Of a DNA stretch of 64,000 nucleotides, positions 47,523 to 58,407 are shown piece by piece (position 1 is the first letter of the stretch; every line of letters starts with the position of its first letter). Source of the stretch: Notolepis coatsorum (lineage: Eukaryota; Chordata; Actinopteri; Aulopiformes; Paralepididae); NCBI GenBank assembly GCA_963971535.1, contig OZ020588.1, positions 125,774,561 through 125,838,560 on the forward strand, written 5' to 3'. A model generated the notes under the pieces. That model worked only from the letters and a program-made list of their open reading frames with translations. It had not been told where the DNA came from and ran no database searches. Position numbers and translations under genes: made by a program.

Positions 47523-49020
47523 CGTGAACCGACTCATTGCCAGACGTGAGCGATTCGACTCACGCTCACGGCAATGAATCGGCTCTTATGAACGAGTCGC
47601 TCATGACCGACCCATCACTAGCGTCTGACTATTCCGCGCGTGCAGCATTGGAGCCTAGGTTATGCCAGCCAAGATGAAGAGGACATCGTTCGGCAGATGG
47701 ACTGAAGATGAAAGTTGTTGCATGTTAGACAGTTCAGTCAGGCTAGCCATCCCGGCTAAAGACAGGGACAGCTAGTTAGCTTTAGCTACGTTATAATATT
47801 AAGTGTGGTTCAGTCGGGATATAGCCATGATGATGTCGGCTAGTAGCTAGCTTAGCTAAAGGCTAACTAGCGTTAGCTAACCTAGAGACAGCGCGTGCAG
47901 CATTGTTATGCCAAGATGAAGAGGATGGTCGTTCGGCAGATGAACTTCGTCAACTCCACGCGGTTGTCTCCATCCTCTTGGACGTTTGGTGAGTTTTTAA
48001 TGCACTCTGTTCTATTCCCGCCGTGGATATCTCTCTCTCTCTCTCTCTGGAGCCAAACTGGCCGACTAGCTGTTGTAGTACTAGTAGCTAACGGTGTGTG
48101 GCCTGGTGTCAGCACCTGTATTGCTTTTCTCATGTTGTACAGTTTTTCAGTGGTAGCCGCATATCTTGCTTCTGTGTTAGCTAATGGTTAGCGATAGCCG
48201 GGTTGAGCTAACTGTTAGCCAGTTAGCTGTTTAGCTAGGACGTTAGCTGCCGGCTGCGCTCAGCTGGGAACGTTAGTTTGATGCTATCAGTTAGCCTAGA
48301 GTTAGCTGTTAGCTTGTGCTACGACCATTGTCATTAGCCGTGAGAATAGCAGGGGGTTCTGGCACTCTGACTATGACATCATCTTTGACAGACGATGTAG
48401 TTGGGCCTGCACCATGACAAGGTCCGGCCATAGCTTCTTTTTGTCCCGCCAGCGAGAGGCCTTTCGTCAACGTGGAGACCTGTGTTGCGGCCTTTCGCCC
48501 TGCGTTCCTCGTGCAGGTAAGATGTCATGACATTACCCCACTCTTCCTTCCTTCCCCTCCCGAATGTTTTGTTAATAACGATGTTTTTTTCCAGGCAAAA
48601 CATATGTTACTTCACAACATTTGGAGATACGACATGTGCTGTGTGTGAATTGTCTTGGTCGTTTGTGTAGCTTGGGTAGCGTTGGGCCGTTGGCCAAAGC
48701 TGTGTGTGGCCTAGCCTATTTAGCTGAATGCTGTTTAGCTGTTTTCTCTGGTATAGACCCTCTTCTCTTTGGATTTAAGTGTTGATCTTTGTCCTTTTGG
48801 ATCTATGTATATTCATGTTGCCTTTGTGAAGTTATCTTTTCCTTCTGTTTTGTTCTTCCATTAAAAGTTGAATATCCTTTTAGGGGCTCATCTTTGCTTA
48901 TCTCTCTCATACATGCTCTCTCTCTAACACACACACACACGACAAACACACATGCTCTCTCTCTCTCTTTCTAACACACACAGTCTGCCTATGGCTGCCT
49001 TTCTCGATGGCTAGGCTGTG
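47523..49020. other. GTTAGC-rich region with an exon-like stretch, unresolved
   Basis: It starts with a 62-bp segment shared with 8876-8938, followed by two partial copies of GCGTGCAGCATTG ... AAGATGAAGAGGA ... CGTTCGGCAGATG (about 47639-47702 and 47893-47942). At 48414 ATGACAAGGTCCGG opens a frame that runs about 34 codons to a CAGGTAAGATG donor-like site (GT near 48517). Its reverse strand matches 39085-39380. Dense GTTAGCTA strings fill 47750-48330. No protein family is recognised. It could be the promoter end of a mobile element or a decayed host 5' end. Confidence 0.3.
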
Positions 49021-49125
49021 CTCGCTGAGTCTGTACCTAGTCAAGGATCTTCAGTCACAGTGCTCAGGTATTCTGCCACTGTGTACTCTCTGTTTAGGGC
49101 CAAATAGCATTTCAATTTCTTTCCA

Positions 49126-49232
<107 letters not shown>

Positions 49233-49235
49233 CAC

Positions 49236-50030
49236 TGTATATTGACTGTAGAACGGGAGCTCTCGGGAGCGCATTTCACCCAGGGTGGCCGACAGAGTCC
49301 CTCTCCATGACACTTGGTAGGAGCGGTCGTGGAGGTATGATGTCAGCCATGTCAGCGCAGCTCCAGTCACTCCCATCCCTGCGAGGGCCGCGAGGAGGAT
49401 CTGATGGTTGACTGTGTCGAAGGCTGCAGATAGATCTAGGAGAATCAGGACAGAGGAGAGGCCTTTCGCTTTTGCTAAGTGAAGTGCCTCTGTGACCGCA
49501 ATGAGGACTGTTTCTGTGGAGTGGCCAGTCCGGAAGCCAGACTGATTGGGGTCTAGCAGGTCATTCTGTAAGAGATAAGCAGTAAGTTGGTTGGATACAG
49601 CACGTTCAAGTGTTTTAGAAAAGAAGGAGAGAAGAGAGACAGGACGATAGTTGCCTATGACGGTGGGGTTCAGGGTTGGTTTTTTTATGAGGGGCGTGAC
49701 TCTGGCTTGTTTTAGTGAGGTGGGGACCACCCCCGAGTTGAGTGAGGAGTTGATGGTTGCAGTTAGGAATGGGAGGATGTCCGGTGCTATGGTCTGGAGG
49801 AGTGGGGAGGGTAGCTGGTCCAGCTGGCATGTAGTCGGACGGTTCGACGTTACCAGTGTCAGGGTCTCGGCTTCTGTAATGGGAGAGAAAGATGACAGAG
49901 TGAAGGATGAGGTTCTCGATTCAGTGTTTGGAATGGGTGGGGGTTGGGAGAAGGAGCTGCGGATGTTCTCCACTTTTTCATCAAAGAAGATCGCAAAGTC
50001 TTCGGCAGAAAAAGATGAGGTACACAAATG
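49236..50030 (-). mobile_element. L2-clade LINE fragment (RT blocks 0-4)
   Basis: The minus-strand frame reads EDFAIFFDEKVENIRSSFSQ, LDQLPSPLLQTIAPDILPFL, VTPLIKKPTLNPTVIGNYRP, VSLLSFFSKTLERAVSNQLT, DPNQSGFRTGHSTETVLIAV and LLDLSAAFDTVNHQILLAAL, then breaks off after YQVSWRGTLSATLGE, before the catalytic ADD block. It has no stop inside. Its RT is that of the fish L2 group; the 44690-45136 end may be from the same family, but the two pieces are not continuous. Confidence 0.8.
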
Positions 50031-50297
50031 AATTGCTGCATGGCTTTCACAGTGGCTTCGTCAGAGTCAAAAACTGTTGGCAGTATTTTTTCCCGTCAAA
50101 GTAATGATTATTATAATAATATAATATATTGGAACAATTGTCATTTGAGGTTCTGCTTAGTTGGCATTTCTCCTTCAAGTGTGGTCCAAATCTCTCAGAC
50201 ACACACATATACAAAGTATTTGGATGATTTGACAGTATAGCATATACAGTATAATATAGTGTAGCATGTATAGTATAATATAGTGTAACCGAGACAC

Positions 50298-50440
<143 letters not shown>

Positions 50441-50450
50441 GGCGCACACA

Positions 50451-50634
<184 letters not shown>

Positions 50635-50857
50635 TTGCCAGAGGGCTGGTTGGAGCACACTGAGGGCCCTGCAGTGACAAAGCAGCTTTGGGCAGATGAT
50701 GGCAACATCTGCTATGACTGGCACTCTTTCTCTTTCAGTCTCACTGTCTCTCTTTTTCATTACTCTCACTAACTATATTTAAATGTTTCCGTGTCTCTGT
50801 CTTTCATATAGTACATGTACACACATACACATTTTAATGCACCCACACACACGCACG

Positions 50858-51007
<150 letters not shown>

Positions 51008-51747
51008 TGCATTCATTTGTTTGCATAAATCGAGTGTCACTAAACTAAATTACAATAAATTAGTTTTTTTTTTTTACGGTTTCTAGATTGAAAAAAAAAG
51101 GTTTTAGACTGTAATAGTTTTAAGTTTCAAGTTTCTTTAATAGTTGTCATACAGAAGTACAGAATAATTTTATACAAAATGCTTCTTACTGTTACGCTCC
51201 AGAGACTGTGCTAGACAAGATAAGTATGAAATAAAATAAAGTAGCATGTAAAAAGAAGTAAAAATAGAGGTCACAGTGTTCAGTATAGACATATGTACAA
51301 TGTTCGATGCAGACTAGAAGTAACTGAGTTACCATACAATATACAATATACTATGCAATATACTAATATACAATACTATATAGTGCAAAGCAGAAATGGG
51401 ATGAGGTACAATTTAGGTACAATTTACAGTAAGGTGTACGAGTTGTAGTGCAAATCCTTTACCAATAAAATATAAAGTGTGTTTAGGTGATCTAAAGTGT
51501 GGAGAGTGGGTGCTGCAGTGTGTTGTTTGTTTAAAGTGAGTGTGTGCGTGTGGATGTGTGTGCTGTATGCATTTGATGGTTGTTGCATAGTGTTTATTGT
51601 TCATTGAGCAGCCTGATGGCCTGGGGATATAAGCTTCTTCTGAGTCTTTCTGTGCTCGCCTTGAGACTCCGGTATCGCTTGCCTGACCGCAGCAGTTCAA
51701 AGAGGCAGTTGTTTGGGTGGCTGGAGTCCTTGATGATTCTCTTAGCC

Positions 51748-51886
51748 TTGCATTTACATTTACATTTACATTTAGTCATTTAGCTGACGCTTTTATCCAA
51801 AGCGACTTACAAGTTCTGTACGACAAGCCATCAGGAAGAGCACAACTCTATCAGCTGAGTAACAATGTTCATCAAAGTGTTGAGTG
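51748..51886 (-). mobile_element. L2 LINE tail inserted in LINE A2
   Basis: CATTTACATTTACATTTAGT and CAAAGCGACTTACAAGTTCT, then CTCTATCAGCTGAGTAA, as at 44690-44800. About 140 bp, minus strand. Confidence 0.85.
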
Positions 51887-53076
51887 CCCCTGCACCGCTC
51901 CAATTGTGCGTTCCGCTGAACGTGTCACTCTTTGTAGTCTGCTTCGGTTTTGTGTAGTGCTATTCCCAAACCAGGAGGTGATGTTGCCAGTCAGGATGCT
52001 CTCTATTGTACATGAGTAGAAGTTCTTAAGGATCTTCTGACTGACTTGGAATTTCCTTAGGCGCCTGAGGAAGTAGAGGTGTTGTCGTGCCTTCTTCACA
52101 ACACTGTCAATGTGTGTGGTCCAATGGTCCATGTCAAGTCCTCGGATATGTGGGCTCCGAGGTACTTAAAACTGTTCACTCTCTCAACCGGTACCCCGTC
52201 GATGCTGAGGGGGCTGTAGTCCTTGACCCCCGACCTCCTAAAGTCCACAATCATCTCCTTTGTTTTGCTGAAGTTCAGGGAGAGTCTGTTCTCCTGGCAC
52301 CATCCCGCCAGGACCTTGACCTCTTCCAGGTAGGCCCTCTCATCGTTTGCAGAGATCAGGCCCACCACTACTGTGTCGTCAGCAAATTTGATGATTGTGT
52401 TGTTGCTCCGCTGAGCCACACAGTCATGTGTGTACAGGGAGTAGAGGAGGGGACTCAGAACACAGCCCTGTGGGGCCCCTATGTTGAGGGGGATGGATGA
52501 GGAGGTGCAGTTGCCTGCTCTCACCACCTGGGGTCTGCCCGTCAGGAAGTCCAAGACCCACTGGCAGAAGTCATAGTTCAAGCCCAGGGCCCTGTTTCTT
52601 GTACGTGGTTCAACTAAGTCGATCAAGATGTCATTATCCAGCTTCAGTTAACCCGATGTTTGAAGCCGGGATTTTCCTGTTCCAAGAAGGTGGATTCAGT
52701 CTCGTTAACTCAAGCCAGACTTGATTCTCAGGATCAGTGCGCGCGCCCGCCTCAGCTGAGAAGACAGCAGGTGTCGATCGCAGAAATCCTGATTCTCTAG
52801 CGGCATTGATTGATTAATTGATTTAAAACTTTATTAACATATTGCAGTACGGCTCAATCGCCTCGCCGACAAGTTAAATGCGTTATCTATAGGCTAATTT
52901 TAAGTCCCTCATTACCTCAATCAATCAGATTATATTTCTTTAAACTTGCCTGCTGGATTGAATAATCAAATGAGATCTTGCTAGCGAAAATAATTAGTTA
53001 ACTGTTATACAGAATTACGATACGGCTCTCTTACCCATTGATTGATGTATAGTCAATCTTTAACTTATCTCCAATG

Positions 53077-53146
53077 TGGTCTAACGGGTTGTTCTTTTGA
53101 CTTTCACACAGACGACCGGGGTTCAAGACCCTAGTCGTCTCCTTCT
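53077..53146 (+). tRNA. tRNA-like segment (Glu-TTC-like, degenerate)
   Basis: An A-box-like TGGTCTAACGGG, an anticodon-loop-like CTTTCAC (TTC) and a B-box-like GGTTCAAGACC have tRNA spacing, and a CGGGG/CCCTA arm forms around the B box. The acceptor ends do not pair, so it is a tRNA-derived relic, not a working gene. Confidence 0.45.
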
Positions 53147-53297
53147 TTTTGCAATATAGGAATAATTCAATTTAGTGCACGTTGAGAGCTATATAAAGAA
53201 TGACATCCTCAATGCATGTAGATTTATAATATTTTAACTTAAAACCAGGCTACTTTGGCGTATAATCATTAATATTATATTCAAAAAAATCATATTG

Positions 53298-53370
53298 GAA
53301 AGACCGGATTTTGAACCCCGGTCGCTGGGTTGGCAGGCTTGAGCACTACCGCTGGACCACTGTGCCAGAT
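53298..53370 (-). tRNA. tRNA-like segment (Gly-GCC-like, degenerate)
   Basis: The minus strand reads A-box-like TGGTCCAGCGG, CTGCCAA (GCC) in the anticodon-loop position and B-box-like GGTTCAAAATC, with normal A-B spacing and an ACCGG/CCGGT arm. The anticodon stem does not pair. It points away from the tRNA-like segment at 53077. Confidence 0.45.
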
Positions 53371-54349
53371 GGGATAAATTCATTGTTTATACATTAATGA
53401 ACGAGAGACCCGTGTTTAGAATATTCTTTGTTTTGAAGGAAGTTTTATCTCTTTATCCTCATTCATTAATGTGACGTCAACGGCTCATTAAATTTCTCAA
53501 ATCCGTCAAACAGCGCATCTCATCAGACATCTTAATCCCAGTTACAATTAAAATAACCACATAATGTGTACATCGCTCGAGCGAGCGCCACCGTCGCCAC
53601 GGTATATATAACGTGCATTATTTAGGACAAAGTGAATTTAGTATCAGCATTTTGGGTCTATTTTACATTTCAAAAGCCCCCTCTGGAAGAATGGAGCACA
53701 AGAACGTAATTCAGAATGGTATAATGCAGATCGTAGACTGTGGGAATAGTTTGAGGAAACGGGCCGTCACTTCTTTGCGGGGGCGTGGCGATGGTTCAGG
53801 CTAAATTGAACTTGAACTCTGCTTTCGACCAGGCTCAAACTTTTGGATATGTTGTCATGGTGATTTGGAAAATCCACGTACATGAAACCGGAAAGTCCGG
53901 CTAACCCAGTTATCCAGTTAAAGTTATCCGGCTAACTCAGTTATCCAGGTACAAGAAACAGGGCCCAGGTCCCTGAGCTTGGCTATGAGTTTGGAGGGGA
54001 ATATTGAATAATATTCCCACTTTTTAAGTGCACAATTTTTTTGTTTTTTTGTTTTTTTTGTAATTTCTCATTGCAGATGACGTATTATGTTTTCCTTGTT
54101 TTTTTTTTTTTTATATAATTTTTTAAACAAACATAAACAAACATGACAACACACGATAAGATATACAAGCATTAATTACAGTGCATATCCAATGAAATTA
54201 CCATTTATTCAAATGTCTTATACAGGATATACCCCTAATACCTGTTATCTAAAAACCTACACACATATGCTCTAGCTCGTACCCCCCCCTCCCGGACCCC
54301 CCATTGGATAATCCAACCATTATAATATGTTCCTAACCAGACACTACCA

Positions 54350-57300
54350 TTATATGCTAGCTTTTATTCTCTCCACCACTTCTAACCACATTGTCATTTT
54401 GGATTCATTGAGACCCAAAATTCTTGCTGTAGATATTTCTTGATAAATCACATCGAGATATGTAAGAGTCCAGACCTTCCGACACATTTTTTCCGGTTGA
54501 AACCATCGTGATGCTATCAGCTTTTTGGCCACTGTGATACCGGATAAAACCAATCTCTTTAGCTGTGGAGGTACTGCATGTTCAAAGACATCATTCAACA
54601 GTAATACAGAGGGGTGTACAGGTATATCCAGAGTTAAGAGATTTGATAATTGCTGGGTCACTTCTTTCCAAAATATCTTAACTGGTGGGCAGTCCCAGTA
54701 CATGTGCATAAATGTCCCTTCGTCCCCATTTGTACATAGGGAGCATTTGGAGTCTTGTTTAAGACCCATTTTGTTCATTCTTATAGGTGTTAAGTATGTC
54801 CTGTGAATATAGTTAAGATTGATTTGTTGATGGTCCGGGTTCCTTGATGCAAGTCGTACATTTGCCCAGGCCTCTTGCCAGTCAAAGTCTGTCTCCAGAT
54901 CTAGTATATCCCTCCTCCAGACTGAGTCTAGATGGAGGGTTTCATACGAGGCCGTTAGTAATTGATGATAAAAATCTGAAACAAAACCTCTCGATGTCTC
55001 TCTTTCATAGAAAAAATTGTGGTATCTGTGGTGTACAATTGGTATCGTTAATGGAACACCGTGAGCCTTCAAACATGCCAATAACTGTGCGTAAAAATAA
55101 TATGTGGACTTGGTGAGATTACATTTTTTGCGTATTTCATTGAAACTACAAAAACCCTGTTTGTTGAAAACGTCTCCTAATGAGTGTATGCCTTGCTTTT
55201 CCCATCTAGGGAATCTTATAGGTTGTTTTCCAATCAAGAGTGCATTGTTATTGAATAAGGGAGTATGATTATGCCATTTATGTGGGGTAGAATATTTTTT
55301 TTGTGTTTCACGCCATATCCGGATCGCATGAGTGATTATGGGGCCAAATTTCCGTTCGCATTGCTTAATTGATAATTTGGTGTATACTATGCCCTTCAGC
55401 CTATGTGGAGCTACGATATTTTCTTCTAAATTTCTCCAGGATACTAATGCTTGGGGATCAAACCATGTTGTTAGTGGTCTTAAAGTGTACGCCTTAAAGT
55501 AGTGGTAGAAATCTGGAAATGCCATACCTCCGTCTGCTTTGTTTCTCTGTGATGTGGATCTTTTTATACGTGGTGGTTTGTTATTCCAAATAACTTTGTA
55601 TGTGGAGGAGTGTAATTCTTTCCAGTAACCCTTTGGAGGGGGTAACGGTAGCATTGAGCTGAAGAAGTTGATTCTAGGTAGGACGTCCATCTTAACTATT
55701 GATATCCGTGCCTGTACTGAGTTTTTAAGTTTTGACCACCTGACAAGGTCGTATTTGATTTTGTTTTGGATTTTTATGTAATTGTGCTTCACCGTTTGGC
55801 TTATGGTAGGGAATATTTCAACTCCCAAACATCTAAAGTGTTTTACCATCGGTATCTCTTTTGGGAGGGTTATATTTCTTTTTGCAGGGGCGTTAAGTGG
55901 GAGGAAGGCCGACTTCGGCCAATTTATCCTAAATCCCGATAAATCTCCAAAGTCCTCAATCAACTTGAGAAGAGGAGGCAATGCGGTGTTAGGGTTTTGC
56001 ATGAACAGTATTACGTCGTCCACATATAAACTAATTTTGTGTTGTGTGCCCTTGATTATGATTGGTTCTATGGGTTGGGATTGTCTTATATATTGTGCCA
56101 AAGGCTCTATTGATAGATCGAATAGTCCGGGACTAAGAGGGCAACCCTGTCTGGAAGAATGTGATACCGGAAAGATTTCGGAGATGATTGTTCCTGTTGT
56201 AATCATGGCCGATGGGTCTTTGTATAATACTTTAATCATATTAATGAATCCTTTTCCTAACCCCATCCTTTCTAATACTGCCCATAGATACGACCATTCC
56301 AACCTGTCAAAAGCTTTCATTGCATCCAGGCACAGTATCGCCTTAGGTGTGTTGTCTTCCTTGTTAGCATCTAGTATGTGTAGTAATCGTCTTATGTTAT
56401 CAGTGATCAAGCGGCCTCTTATGAAGCCAGTTTGGTCCGGATGAATTAAAGACGTCATATGCTTTTGTAGTCTGATGGCTAATACCTTAGAGTACAATTT
56501 GATATCGGTTCCGAGGAGGCTTAAAGGTCTATAACTACCGCACTCGGTGGGGTCTTTGTCTTTTTTAAGGAGGACTGTTATGAGTGCAATATTGTCATTC
56601 TTATGGAAGTTCCCCTCCTTGACTGAGTATAAAATCATATTTAGTAATAAGGGTCCAATTATGTCCCAACAAGAGAAGTACATTTCTGGTGGGATACCGT
56701 CTCTTCCAGGAGCCCTACCACTTTGCATTTCAGATATGGCCTCCCTAAGTTCATCTAATGTGATCGGTGTTTCTAACTGTTTAGCGTCATCCTCTGAAAG
56801 TTTAGGGAGGTTAATTTGATTAAGATATGTGTCCATTTTGTTTTGATCGAAGGTCGTATCTGATTTGTATAAGTTGGAGTAGAATTCTTTGAATGTCGTG
56901 TTTATTTCTTTGGGTTCTGTAACAAGTCCTTGTTGTGCTCTAATGGTAGTTATATCTGCAAATTTTGCGTTGACTCTTAATCGCATAGCTAATAGGTGAC
57001 TTGGTTTGGAACCTTGGGAGTACTGCTGTTGTCTTGTGCTACGTATTTGCATTTCAGATTGTTGTCTGTATATGGCATTAATCTCTTTTTTTAGTATATT
57101 GACTTGATTTTCCAGTCGAACCGAGTTGTTGTATTGTAAAGAATTAAATAACGTTGAGTAAAACGTTTCCAGTTCAGCTAGTTTTGAGCATTGATTCTTG
57201 CGTATTTTGGTGGAAAAGCTATCAGTGAAATCCTTGATCATTCCCTTTGTCGTCATCCATAATATTCTGGGGTCCTGCACCGTATTCGCATTCGTCCGAA

Positions 57301-58113
57301 GGAATACCGTAAGAGCTTCTTTGATTTGTGTAATGAATTCCTTGTTATTGAGCAGCATCGTGTTAAATCGCCATCTTGGGGCTCGGGTTGATAGTATACC
57401 AAATGTTCATTTTAGGAGTAAATAACAGTGATCTGATAATGCATTGGGTATCATTTCCACATCGTAGTTATCAAATAGTCTCGGGGATGTAAAAATGTAA
57501 TCTATTCTGGATAATGTGTTATGTCTCGCAGATCGACAGGAGTACTTCCGGGTCGTGGGGTTAAGTGATCGCCATAAGTCATTTACACCTGTAATCTTCG
57601 ACCAATCCTTTAATGCATTAGATGATTTTTTTGTTCGTTGGAAAAGGAGGGGTTTGATTTGTCCATCCTTGGATTCCAAATGGCATTAAAATCCGCACCA
57701 ATTATAAATGAGTATTCGGGAAGGTCTAACATTACTCTGGTAAGTGTAGCGAAGAAATTAACTTTGTATAAATTTGGGGCGTATACCGCTACCAGCGTTA
57801 TTTTCCTGTTCTTGTGTAAAATCTTAGCTATAGTTATCCGACCATCTGCATCAGACCATACTCCCTTCAATTCAATGTTCAACTTCCGTCTAACGACTAT
57901 GGCTACTCCCCGAGTTCTCGTTCCAAAAGATGAGTGACTAATGTTATGATATGTGTTGTCCGCTAACGAATCTATGTCTTTCTCTAAAATGTGCGTTTCG
58001 CTTAGTAGAGCCACGTCCACCTGTTCTTTTTTCATCAGTGTGAGCACGCTTTTGCGTTTGTGTTGTTTATTTATTCCACCAGTGTTCCAGATCATTATAT
58101 TCAAACTAGCCAT
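54350..58113 (-). pseudogene. L1 ORF2: AP-like endonuclease plus reverse transcriptase
   Basis: About 1254 codons from MASLNIMIWNTGGINKQHKR. Endonuclease: LLSETHILEKD (E), TLVAVYAPN, IIGADFNAIWN and ALSDHCYLL (SDH). RT: SGRAPGRDGIPPEMYFS, ECGSYRPLSLLGTDIKLYSK, DQTGFIRGRLITDNIRRLLH, LDAMKAFDRLEWSYLW, SRQGCPLSPGLFDLSIEPLA and the catalytic box SLYVDDVILF near 56025 (YVDD where most L1s have YADD). C-terminus: a Cys-rich CSLCTNGDEGTFMHMYWDCP. Breaks: a frameshift near 57650 in the endonuclease and a TGA at 57407-57409 where tryptophan is expected (LLK-stop-TFGILSTR). The RT part is open for 1002 codons. Confidence 0.88.
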
Positions 58114-58407
58114 AATCTATACATGTTGTTGTGTAGTTGTTGGTAATGCTTCTGGAGTGCGAAGCTACAATAGATGTACATCCAATTATTGAGTTCCCGT
58201 TGAGAGCCGAGCTTAAAAACATATATATATATACAAATAAAAATCCCCTATTCCCCCCTCGCACCGAGAGTCGTACAGGACTGTGTTCCATGAACACAAC
58301 CTTCGCGTATAACTCCCTCCCTTAAACCACCGGATATCCCAGAATGATCCAATTATCCTTAACATTCCTATGTATACCATAGGATCTAACATTCTAAATT
58401 CTACCAT
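58114..58407 (-). other. L1 inter-ORF or leader sequence before ORF2
   Basis: It lies between the ORF2 start codon (58113, minus) and the LINE A2 tail at 58408. It has a short TA run (58222-58232) and no frame of note. Confidence 0.4.

Larger units (their letters stand above)
52588..53965 (-). mobile_element. Harbinger-like non-autonomous element, copy E2
   Basis: Ends GGCCCTGTTTCTTGTAC (52588) and its inverse (to 53965) are flanked by CAG at 52585-52587 and 53966-53968, a perfect 3-bp duplication of the CWG kind used by PIF/Harbinger. The uninterrupted target is visible in the sister LINE at about 59788 (AAGCCCAGGTCCC). The body matches copy E1 (20304-23231) in reverse, including the LINE-tail-like segment near 52800-52870. 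It differs by carrying a tRNA-like module at 53077-53370. No transposase. Confidence 0.8.
51113..54000 (-). mobile_element. LINE family A2, 5'-truncated copy, split by other elements
   Basis: The minus-strand copy matches the fuller one at 58408-61700 base for base in long stretches, from the TTTCAAG tail (51113) through ORF2 C-terminal blocks (51594-52626: [60 protein letters not shown]). The text then jumps across the Harbinger-like copy (52588-53965) and resumes for about 35 bp (CAGGTCCCTGAGCTTGGCTA). An L2 tail (51748-51886) is inserted in the ORF2 end, where about 35 bp of LINE are lost. It is inactive. Confidence 0.85.

Noticed and set aside
53077-53370. Functional tRNA-Glu and tRNA-Gly genes
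   Set aside because: Acceptor stems and one anticodon stem do not pair; kept only as tRNA-like relics.
55782-56444. 220-codon plus-strand frame in the L1
   Set aside because: A shadow of the ORF2 reverse transcriptase frame.
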